This document shows, in pieces, positions 28,840-41,300 of a DNA stretch of 64,000 nucleotides (positions within the stretch are counted from its first letter, which is position 1; each line of letters starts with the position of its first letter). The notes under the pieces were generated by a model that worked only from the letters and a program-made list of their open reading frames with translations, made no database searches and had not been told where the DNA came from. Origin of the DNA: Siphlonurus alternatus. Its lineage: Eukaryota > Arthropoda > Insecta > Ephemeroptera > Siphlonuridae. The stretch is from positions 15,249,707 through 15,313,706 of the forward strand of contig OX463787.1 in assembly GCA_949825025.1 (NCBI GenBank), read 5' to 3'. Made by a program: the position numbers and the translations under genes.

Positions 28840-31800
28840 GACGAAAAAACGAAACAATTCATTGTAGCATAATATAATGGGTGCGATTCACAAAGCAGTT
28901 TGCCAGGTTCTAACCACGTTTAGCTTAACCATACCTGTTTTACGTGTTAAACCGTCTATAGTTAAACGTGGTTAAGATAAACCTGGCTTCCTGGCTAATT
29001 GCTTCGTGAATCGCACCCAATATATACCTTTCATTTATTTTTGTAATAAAAAAGTACAATATATTTAAAACTACATTAGGAGATATATTATTATAGTTAG
29101 TTGAAATTTCGTATCTCAATGGGGTACTGACCAAAAAATAAGTTTCAAATTTTTGTCAATATTTCAAAAGGCACGAGAATTTCATGAAGAACAAGCCCTA
29201 TTACAGTATTCTACGACAATTTCCTGATTTTATATGAATTTTTAAAACCTCTCAAAAATGACGTCATAGCATTGAATCTTAAATGGGAAAATAGATCAGT
29301 TAACATTGCCAAATCCCATCCTTAATAATAAAGATTATTAATATTCAATATTAATATTGAAATGTAACCAAACCATAATTTGCAAGGTTTTTAGGTGCTA
29401 GAATCACGATAATGAAGGTTTCAAATTCCTACCTCAATAACTTTTCATTTTAGCAATGTTAACTGATGCATTTTCCCATTTAAGATTCAATGCTATGACG
29501 TGATCAAAAAAAGTTTTAAAAATTCATATAAAATCGGCAAATTGTCGTAGAATGGTCTAATAGGGCTCGTTCTTCATAGAATTCACAGTACTTTTTACTA
29601 GTATTGCTAACTCAAATGCCGGTCAGTACCCCATTCCACTCTGATGGATGCAATAACTTACGTCAGAGAAGGCCCAGCCGAGAGCCACCTGCACGGCTGT
29701 GGTGAGGACCGCGTTCACCAACAGCACCAATCCACTGCGCCACGTGGGCACGAAGAAGAAACATATGGAGCACGTGGCCAAGAAGGCGTTGTAGCCGAAG
29801 ATGCCGGCGTAGGCAATCTCGTAGAGGCTCGAGCTGACCGCGGCGCCTACAGTAAGGTGGTTTTAATTATGGTGGCACTCTTAAGGCGGATTCACATGGC
29901 AATTTTATTCATGCAACGTAACACTAATAAATGCGTACTTGCTGTAACATCAATTGGCGGCCATATTTGGCGATTAAAAAAAGAGCATCGATAATTAACG
30001 CAAAATTCGTCATCGCAAAATGGCGAATTTGCTCGCCGCATAGGATTTCACAGGTTTTGCGTCAGAATCACGTCGCATCACCGTTGTCGCCTTGTGAATC
30101 CGCCTTTATATAGAATCACTGGGTAGGATAAAGAAGGGGCGAGTATAAGGAAGGGTTTTTGAGACCTCAGTCAAGTTATCCATTACATATATTTTTCTAA
30201 TTTAAGTCAGGAAACGTGGAAACCTCAGTCAGAATGGTCGGTAATGGTAACAATGCTACCAATTACATCATGAGGTTCATGAACCCAGTTGTAAGCTTCA
30301 TGAAAATAAGCTAGTCATGATGCAAACATGGATGAGAGTTGTTGGAGTAAGTCGAACGAATAGATTGAATTAGAAAAAGTGATTTGAACTAATGCATGTG
30401 GGTTTGCATGGTTTCTGGAAGGGAAACTGCGCATTTGCCATGTTTCTAACCCTTCTTCTTTACCAAATAGGATTAAAATAATAATTTTTACTTGATTTAA
30501 AAACATTTTTTTGTAATATTTATAAATAGAATATAAGGAAAAACATGACAAAAACACAATCTTGAACTCACTTGCTCCCATGAGAGACCCAGTGTAAGGA
30601 TATATATATTATAGAGAAACCATACCTTTACCACTATCCAACCTCTATAGTGACAACGTACCTAGGAAGGTCCCGATGAAAGATCCGACAAAGCCGGCTA
30701 CTGCGAGGAGGGGAGAACAAACACACATGCCGATCAACACGAGGCCTGAGCACCAGAAATCCTGGACGGCGAACACCTGACCGGCGCCGAGAAAACTACC
30801 TTGCAGTAGCTGAAACCACCGAGATGTCATTTGGAGAAAGGTCAGTGAACCTTGGGATATTCTGCAAGGATTGATGTCACCGTTGATTTTATTTTAAGAT
30901 GGTTAACTTACCAATATTTTTACATCAAAACATAAGACATAACCTTATACAGAGTGAAATAAAAATATTCATTAGTTTTTTAAGATGCTGATTTGACCAA
31001 TAAGCCGGTATTACACAATATTTTCTTTTCAAGAAAATTCTGTTTGTTGGGAGATAATATTTTCTTGTGAGAAAAAATTGTTTCATATAAGTACAGGCTC
31101 AAGAGTCTACACATCAATTTTCATTATTTGAAATTTAGCACAGATTTAATAAACATAAAAATTCATACATTAACAATTATATATTACCACTCGGCTTAAA
31201 GGCATACAGGCCTCAAATTACAAATTAGACAGTCACCAAGTGGGTTTAGAGTATATAATCAACATTCGCATCATTTTTTTCCACGCGTGATGCATCCGTG
31301 CGAAGTCGCAGTTAAAAGTAAGAAATTTAGTCCTTGATGACGTCACGAAGTCCTTGATGACGTCACAACTCAATGCTAATCGGTGCTCGCTGTGAGTTGT
31401 GACGTCAGCAAGGACTTTCTTTACAGCGCGACTTCGCACAGACGCACCGCGCGCAGGTAAAAATAATACGAATGTTGATTATAAACTTGAGCAACACTTA
31501 ATGTCTGTCTAATATGTAATTTGAGGCCTGTATACCTTTAAAGTAATTTGAATATGCGAATGTGTACGCGTGCCGCGTGGACTAATTGGATTTAGCCGTA
31601 ATTTACTAAAAAGAAAATTAAATTTATATTAAATAAAAAATTGTATATTTCTTTAACTATGATTACTTTTTTTCCTTTTCTATAAATAAATTTTAATAAA
31701 ATATTTTAATTTCTGTTAATTAAATTACATTATAAAATAATAAAAATAAATATAATAAATTTAATTAAAATAATTATTAAATTACTATCTGTTATAAATC

Positions 31801-33447
31801 TATACAAAGTTGCAAACAAAAAATAAATTCTTCTTTGTTTATGTGTGTTGCTTACTTCAGCCACCAATTTTAAGAATGTATCACCTTTGCGTTGTTCCTA
31901 TGCTTTCCCATGTTATTTTTTAAGTCAGTTTCTGTCTGAAACTCACCTTCATACAACTTTGCTACATACCTTAAAAAAAAACGAGCAACGGGTGGGCATA
32001 AACTATTTCGTGTCAATTTGATTTTTAATTTACTTCTTCAAATTTTTAATTCTCAAAATTAAAACTGCAATTAAAATTTTATTTGATACGAAATAAAAAA
32101 ATAAGAGTTTATACCCATAACTAATAAACTCATGTTTTTTTAAGCATCAAGCAAATTTGTATGATTGTTAGTTTCAGAAAGAAACTGACGTAAAAAATAA
32201 CATGGGAAAGCATAGGAACTATACGCAAAGGTGATGCAGAGTCTTAAGTATTTTTTTCCTTACAAATCCAATAACCAGTTATTAGATTAGATTTATTTGG
32301 ACGCTAAATATTTTTCTTCAACAGCATTAATTCTTCTTGTAACTAGTTATGAAAGAAAATTCTAAGAAAAATTATGTGAATGGTCAGGAGAAATTAATTT
32401 CAATACCAACTTTAGCATATATCTGCTATACTGCTAACAATATTTTGCCTAAAAAATCATGATATCATATTAGTTTATGTATGGTGAAAGATCCGTATAG
32501 ATAGAGATGCAGATTTGTAATTTTGAAAGATGTAAAAAGAACACCCAGTCTGCCCATATCAAAATATTTTTGATTCACCATGTCTCCATAGACTACATAG
32601 TAACGCCTACAAACAAAGTATATACGAGTAAAGTTAAAGTGGCATGTGTTGTTTATAGTTTGTATTGCTACATGATTTAACTTTTAAGGCAAGTCTTCTG
32701 CTCGTTTTTAGTAAATAAAGTATTGTTGTGTAATGTCTGTCGCGTGAAAGGAAAAACATGGGACGGTTGTTGATTTACATGTTAACTTATGGAAAATGAC
32801 TGTTAATTATGAAGTTGAAACGGTTAACTAGCGCCAACAATGTCAATACGTTCTCTGCAGGGCTAATTCTCTATTGTAAGAGAATTAGCCCTGGTTCTCT
32901 ACCCTGGTGGGCGTCGGGCGAAATAAAGTACTACGTCGTCCCATGTTTAACAAAATGAAAAAGGCTTCATGCGACAGACATTATAAACAATGGTTTTTGT
33001 TACAACCATTGTGAGTAGAAGACACTGCTTTTACTATCGGAACCAAAAAGGTGTGCCCCTCTCCTTATGGGAGCTATATGCTGTTCAGGGGCACACCTTT
33101 TTGGTTCTGATAGTAAGTACTTTTTTTCTAAAGAATTAAAACAAAATTTGTTTTTTTTTTCTTATCAAACGTCAGTTTATATAAACAAAATAGAAAACGA
33201 CAGTGTTGCGTCAAACAAGGTGTTCACGATAAAGCAATTACACTGACATTACCACCTGTCGTGTTATGGCACAAACTTATTTTTCTCACTACATGTTTTT
33301 TTATCACTTTAAAGATAAAAATTTTTAACTAAGCTTTACTTGGAATCCAGTTTCATCCCAATGTATTTACATTTATATATCTGCAAATATTCTGAAAATA
33401 AGGTTAAAAAACAAACATTTCTATAACTTCCTCACGTAGACACTACC

Positions 33448-33482
<35 letters not shown>

Positions 33483-36400
33483 AAATAATGGCTTTCACTA
33501 TAATGACCACTATATCACCAAAGGAGCGAGTGAAAATGAGTTGCTTATTGGATTGTACCACTGCCTGGAGATATAATTTTTAAAGAGAAATAAAGTAAAT
33601 GATAGAAAGAAAGAAAGAAAATGATAGACACAAGAAAAATATTAAAGGCCTTCTGAACCTTTGCACAGTATTAAGTGCACGGTTAGCTTTGCTTCAGTGT
33701 AATTCGGCTGCATAATTTTTTTGGTTTCAGTAGCACAAATATCAGAGATAATAGCCGATGAAGAAGCACCTGTGACGTCACTCACGCTCATTCAGCGGCG
33801 ACAATATAGGGAAATCCCTGCAAAAGATAGGTTCACTCCCGCTGCAACCACGGCCACAATTTTACTTCTGGAATTTTGAAACTTTACCAGGGCAGTCTTG
33901 ATAATATTTGTCAAATAGCCTGAAAGATTTTTTTTGATGACATTCATAGAAACCGAGTTATTGTGGTAGAAAGAGGAGCAAAAATGTTGTATAGGAAAAC
34001 AATGTTAAATTTTTAGCTTATCTTGCAACCGCAATAACTCAATCTGTACACACGCCACCAAAAAAATTCTTTCAGTCTATTTGACAAGTACATCCCTTTA
34101 CCAGGGATGTACTGCCCTGGTAAAGTTTCAAAATTCCAGAAGTAAAATTGTGGCCGTGGTTGCAGAGGGAGTGAACCTATCTTTTGCAGGGATTTCCTTA
34201 TATTGTCACCGCTGAATGAGTGTGAGTGACGTCACAGGTGCTTCTTCATCGGCTATTATCTCTGATATTTGTGCTACTGAAACCAAAAAAATTATGCAGC
34301 CGAATCACCCTGAAGCATAGCTAACCGTGAACTTAATACTGTGAAAAGGTTCAGAAGGCCTTTAACTAAAAGAAAAAAATATATATACTAAAGAAAGCCG
34401 AGAAAAATACCAGGAGCTAGTGGCAGAGGCCCTGTATAGTTGAACAATTTTATCTTAATCAAATCATTGAGTTGTTAATACATACGTCTAAAATTACTCT
34501 TACTATATAGTTATTACGTTTTTATTTTTTTTTTCCCCCTAAACACATTTTATTTCTTCCTCGCTTAAAGTGATGATGAAATGAGGACCAATATTTCTAA
34601 CATTTCTTGCTTAATAACATCAGGAAAGTAAATGTAATCACATATATTGTTTTTTTAACCTCAAAAATGGTGCAAAATATAATGAAAAAGACGAGAAAGG
34701 ATTTTAAAAGTGAGTAAAAAGATAGCAATTCCCTATATAGTTGAAAAATTTCGTCTTCATCTCATTCTTTACACGCGCGTCTAAACCTAATCTTTTTACC
34801 TTTAAAACACATCTTATTTCCTCTTCACTCAAAGTGAGGATGAAATGAAGACAATATTTCTAACATTTTATGCTCAAAAAGAGGAAAAAGACGTAATCTC
34901 GTCTTTTTCACCTCTTTTTTTTTCTAAAATGGTGCAAAATAAGAGAGGAGAGTTTAATAGCGAAGAAAATATGAAATTTATTTCAACTCGGGTTATTTCA
35001 ACTCAGAGACTAGATGATTTAACAGGTTTCAGCACACATTCGAAATCTAACGGCATTTTTAAAAGAAAAATAAGTAAACTCACCAATGACCAATCGAGTT
35101 CCGGGGGCGGGCGGGAGGTAGAGGGGGCGACAGTTTGGCCGGACAGTTGATGGTGCACCCGGAGACACACGATGGAGAACAGACCCACGAGGTTGAAGGG
35201 GATTGTGAAGATTGGCATCGCGGGCTTCAGAGAACCCAGTCCGTTCGCCAGGGATGTACTGATTACTACCCTGCAGTCACGAGAATATTTATTCTTCATG
35301 GCTTAATTTCATTTTATTATTTATGAAACCAAAGTTATGTACCCTCGTCGCCTTTGAAAATTTCCTACTTGTAGCCTTGTTAATCACCATGCCCTGCGTG
35401 TAAAGGTGAATTCACATGGTGATTTTTATCAGGCGACGCGACGCAAATAATGCGCACTTGCTGTGACATCCATTTTGGCGACCATATTTAGCGATTAAAA
35501 AAATGAGCATCGCAATTAACGCAATTTTGCTGCCGCAACCTGGTGAATTCGCTCACCGGATAGGATTTCACAGCTTGTGTGACAAAATCGCGTCGCATCG
35601 CCGTTGTCGCTATCTGAATCCGCCTTAATTCTTACGGCGTATGGTGATTAACAAAGCTGCAAGGGGAAATTTTCCGAGGCGACGACTGTATGTGTAGCTA
35701 CTTACTACTAGGCTTACTAATAGGGAGTTTGAAACCCTAATTCCGAAATCCAACCTAAACGTTTCACGGGCTCATTATTAACGGGGGTGTCCACGACCTA
35801 GCAACCATCTTGAAAATTTTCCTGTGACTAAGGGAAACGTGGAAACCTCAGCCAAGATTTACGCTACAGTTTTTGTCAATGGACCGTTTGTGCAATGGTC
35901 TAAAGCCAGGGGAACCACATGGTGCAATGAAAAAGCGCAACAATTTTCACAGCAAGACTTACGTGCAGATTGCCCCAACGATGACGGCTAGCCAGACGGC
36001 CAGGGGCTCCGTGGTAGACCCCGGCCCCAACAGTAAAGCCGGCAGCACCGCACCCAACAATGCCGCGTTGTAGCAACAAAGACCAGCACTGATATTGCCA
36101 GACGGTTGTTTCATCGCCTGAAAGTAAATTCAACGAATTTGTTACTGTTTTAATTAAAATTAATAAAAAAAAAAATGAATTTATTTGAAATACTGGGGGA
36201 CATTCACGAAGCACTTTAACCCCCACTTTAGCCTCGATTTTTATCCCTGGTGCTAAAGTGGGGGTTAAAGTGCTTCGTGAATGTCCCCTATAGTGTATCC
36301 GAGTTGAAATAAATTTCATCTTTTCTTCGCTATTATTATAAACTCTCCCCTCGTCTTTTCTCCTCTTATTTTGCACCATTTTAGAGGTAAAAAAGAGGGG

Positions 36401-38319
36401 GAAAAGACGAGATTACGTATTTTTTCCTCTTCTTGAAATTCAAATATTAAAAATATTGGGGGGCATTCACAAAGCACTTTAACCCCAACTTTAGCCCCAA
36501 GTTTTATCCCTGGACTAAACATGGTGCTAAACTAGGAGCTAGACATGGTTAGCCCCTGGTTTAGCACCATGTTTAGTACCAGGGATAAAACTTGGGGCTA
36601 AAGTTGGGGTTAAAGTGCTTTGTGAATGCCCCCCATTGTCTTCATTTCATCCTCACTTTGAGCGAAGAGGAAACAAGATGTGTTTTAGAGGTACAAAGAT
36701 TAGGTTTAGACGTGTAAAAGATGAGTTGAAGACGTAATTTTTCATTTAGGTTATATTATATATTTGAAGGAACTTTACGCAAAAAAGGAATAGAACGTTA
36801 GCCTTTTTCGTCATTGGTACGCATTATATAAAAATCCAAATGCAAGCGTTCAACGCAAAAACCTGTCTTAGTTAGCGACAAGCGGCAAGGCAAGCAGTTA
36901 GCCTGCTGGGATAGCCAAGGTCTTTGGTTCATTTCCTGAAAAGCCTTGAACGCTTGTATTTATATGATATACAAAAAAACATGTTGAAACTAAATACTTC
37001 ATATCTGAATATTTTTCATATGTACGTGTGCCATAAGAATAAGACTGATATTTCACTTCATTAGTTATTTACTTGTACAAGAATAATGCTGTATGGAGTA
37101 TTGACCTCAAATTTTTTTATTGCAGAAATGGATAGAGCGTGCAAAGTTATGCTCCCCTGATTTTCTCCAGATTTTTTGAGACCTGGAACTATTTTTAAAA
37201 AAATTATTGAAAGTCCTTTTTGTGACGTCACGCGGCGGCAAGTCCTATCTTTTTGTTAAGGAGCGGCGTCTCGTGACGTCACGAAAAGGACTTTCAATAA
37301 TTTTTTAAAAATAGTTCCCGGTCTCTAAAAAATCTGAAAAAAATCAGGGTAACATAACTTTGCACGCTCTATCCATTTCTGCAATAAAAAAAATTGAGGT
37401 CAATACTCCATTGTGACAATTTATTAACTATCACAGTGATTAAATAAGTAAATTATATTTTATGCTATATGTTATAAAGGACTTAACATCACAGCACTTT
37501 GCCGTACGATGTTTTAAAATATAAAATAAAATTTGAAAATTTTACTATTCAAAATTTGAGGTCCCATATGCAGTCCTCTAAATATTTTATGCTCCTTGAA
37601 GGATTGGATTAACTTACCAGTGCAAATAAGATGCCCACTGTTGAAGCTACTAAAGCAGACAAAGCCACTATGGGTAAACCTACGGCTAAGCCAGCAGCAA
37701 TCAAGAATCCAGAGATCGGGTTGTTTGCGAAGCACACCTGAAATATGTACAGATGATAATAAATATGATATATTTTTTCTATTATACCACAATGGGGTCT
37801 TGAAGTTTTTAAAACTTTAAAACTCATGCATTTCTTAGGCTCATATACGTAATAAAGCGATCACGGCCTAACAATCTATCTTGAAATTTATCTATAACTG
37901 ACTAAGGGAAACGTGGAAACTTCACTTATGATGGACGCTAACAGATTTCTGTGAATGAACCGGAAGTGCAGAGGTCCAAAACCATAGAAGCTACGTACAT
38001 AGGAAAAACCTACAAAATATTAAAACTATACTATATACATAAGAAAAAAAAAACACCCTTGGGTGGAAGAAACCTTATATTATAGTTTTAATAAAAGTGG
38101 TCTCCCATCCAACTATTAACCACCCTCGACGTTGCTTAACTTCAGTGATCTATATATCATATATAACTTCAGATACAGTTTTCTCTAATAAGTAGTTGAA
38201 GGATTAATCTTTCATATAAATTATTTTTTGTATCTTTCTTAATGCTTGATTACAAAATGCATTGAATTAAATATGATGCATGTTTGCGTAAGATATATAT
38301 GTATGTATATTTGTATATG

Positions 38320-38352
<33 letters not shown>

Positions 38353-41300
38353 GTATATATTTTTTTTTCTTTTTTTTTTTGGATTATATGGATGTTATGT
38401 AAGTTATATTCTTGTTGTATTGTATTCTAGGTCTTTGATACCGGATAGTGTGTTTATATTTGCTCATAATATTCTTGGTGTGACAATGCTTTTATAAATA
38501 TATAACGATTAAGAATTATATACTGATATCATCTCAAGTGTATATATATATATGTCATTGTATGGAAATTACCAAATTAGTTGCATATTAGCTGGAACAT
38601 TATTTATGACAATGCAGTGCAATTTTTTCCTTTTTTTTTTTTTTTTTGTACCAATGTTATGTTTTTTTTTAAGTGATAGTGAATTGACGATCTTTAACTT
38701 TTACTGTGATTATGTATCTGACGTGCTTATATTGTTGTACAATCGAAAAGCAATAAATAATTATGAATTATGAATTATAACGAGAATTCTGGCCTACTTA
38801 CAGCGCATTACTCTTTCTTTTAGTTAGTACAAAGTATTAATTTTTTCTAAAATAACAACTAAAACCACTGATAACAAATTTTGATTTTTTTTTCCTTTTT
38901 TTTTTCCTCTAAGAAATATTTTTAATTTATTGAAATTGCCACGCCCCCTGGAGACGTCAATATGCGTTTAGGCCATATCCTTTTAATTAAGGATCCAAGG
39001 AAGGGGGGGGGGGGGCAACAAAACTTGCAGAACTTTCAATCATCTTTTTAACCGGGACTCAAGAAAATATGCAAATTTTCATAGTATCATAATTTGGTAC
39101 CCTATATTTATTTTTGCAATAAATAAAATTTCAAGTAGTTTATCCATTGTTAATTATTGCAATAAAGTACAGTATTTTTACTGCCATTGTGCGAAAATAT
39201 ATAATATATTATAAAGTAAGCATACTAGTTTTTTCCTGTAGGTGACAGCTACTTGAGTCCGTTGTCAGTCATTCTGACAGGTCTCGACAACAACCAGTGT
39301 GTTACCTGTCCTTAGCAATTATAATAAAAAGTAAGGTGCTCATAACAATAATGTATGACATTTTTAAGTCTTAATTTTTCTGTAAAAAAAATTAGTAGGG
39401 GCATTCACAAAGTCTTAAGGCCACATTTAAGGCTCGATAATTTAAAGCTTGATTTTAGACGTGTTTTTTAGACCCAAAATTTCTAGTCATAAATTATTGA
39501 GCCTTAATTGTGACCTTAAGGCTTTGTGAATGCCCCTTTATGTGACCAAAATTTATAAAAAAAAGAATTATAATTAATTAACACTGATCTTATAAGTCTA
39601 TACGTCTTTGTGATTGCGCCCTTAATTATGAATATATAAAGAATATAATTGTCCTTTGTCTTGCCCCATTGCCATTTCCACGTTCCCTGGTTATGCGCGG
39701 AGCAAAAAAAAACTGTGGAATACTAGAGTTAAGGTAGAGATAACGTCGATCAGCTGTTGGACGTACTCCCCTTTGATTAACATGTAAAACTTAGCAAACT
39801 CATAAAAAAAAATTTGGAGGCAGATATTAGTGTCTAAAAGCCATAGAAAAAGTTTCAAAACAATTTAACGAGATGATTTTTTTTAATTAAGTTTTTAGTT
39901 TGTCTCTCCATGGTAAAGCCCTATGCTAAAAATTAAAAAAGTAAAAATAATTAAAAAAAATTGGCTCGTTAAATTGTTTTGAATTTTTTTTTATGGCTTT
40001 TAGGCACTAATTTTTGCCTCTCAAAATTTTTTTCAGAATATTTGTGAATTTGCTAAGGTTTACATGTTAATCAAATAGGAGTACGTCAAACAGCTGATCG
40101 GCGTTATCTCTACCTTATTATATATTTATTATATATTTTTGTAAAGTTACATTAATTATTTTATAATGCTCTGAGATCTGATTTTTTTAAAAACAGCATT
40201 GAAACAATATATATTATTACAATTTTCACCATAAATAAAGATAATATACAGTCAAATTAACTTGGAATTACTGCCGGAAGTAGCCGGAAGTGACAGGTTT
40301 CTGGTCGTCTTGTTCATGTCCGAATCTTAAAAATTTGCAAACATATTAGTACTCTTTTTACAAACCTGTCGTCAAATTTTCAAATTTTAAATACGTATAT
40401 ATTATGGAGAGAAACCTCTCACTTCCGGCTACTTTCGGTGGGAATTAATTTGACTGTAATAATCTGACATACCTGTCCTATATTTCTTCCTGTACAGTCC
40501 AGTAGCTGCAGGAAAAGTTTCAAGATCCGTCTACAAAGCGAGGCATCATTCATGGCCTGTATATACCTCGTTGTAGCCGTACAGTCACCGAAGAAGCCAA
40601 GCAAGGTTATTCTAACGTTCTTTTTAACCTTGTCTTGTCTAGTGACTGGTGAAGACTCCAGGGTGCCCTCAGTGTCCAGGGGTGAGAATTGTGCCTCGGA
40701 CAAAGGCATTGTTGATTCTGAGGACCCAGAATGGAGGACAATCTGTGTCAAATTTCTACTGCGGCATGGACAATTTGCATGACATTTTTTTATTACAGAA
40801 ATGGATAGAGGGTACCAAATTATGCTACTCTCAATTTTTTCAGATTTTTTTGAGAGCGGGAACTATATTTAAAAAATTATTGAAAGGGAGTTTTATGACG
40901 TCACGGGCGTTTAGCGCCTATCCTTTTCTTAAGGACAGACTCCTCGTGACGTCATAAAATTGACTTTCAATAATTTTTTAAAAATAGTTCCCGGTCTCTA
41001 AAAAACTGAAAAAATTCAGAGTAGCATAAGTTTGCACCCTCTATCCATTTCTGCAATAAAAAAATTTCATGCAAATTGTCCATTACCACTCAACAATTAA
41101 AAATTTTCATTGTGTTATATTTATATACAAATATAATGCCTATTAAATTTTAAATAAAATTAAAATAAATTTCAAAATTATTTATTTATTTTTTAACAAA
41201 TTTTTAAAATTTAAACAAATCAAAATAGTTATATTTAAATTAAGAAAATAATATTTTTAATTTTCAAATTTTAACATTTTAAAAAGATAATTATTATATA

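Noticed and set aside
35900..36379. 159-codon frame on the minus strand overlapping transporter exon 4
   Set aside because: It is an alternative frame through exon 4 and the B MITE; the UT-like frame with correct splice phases is the other one.
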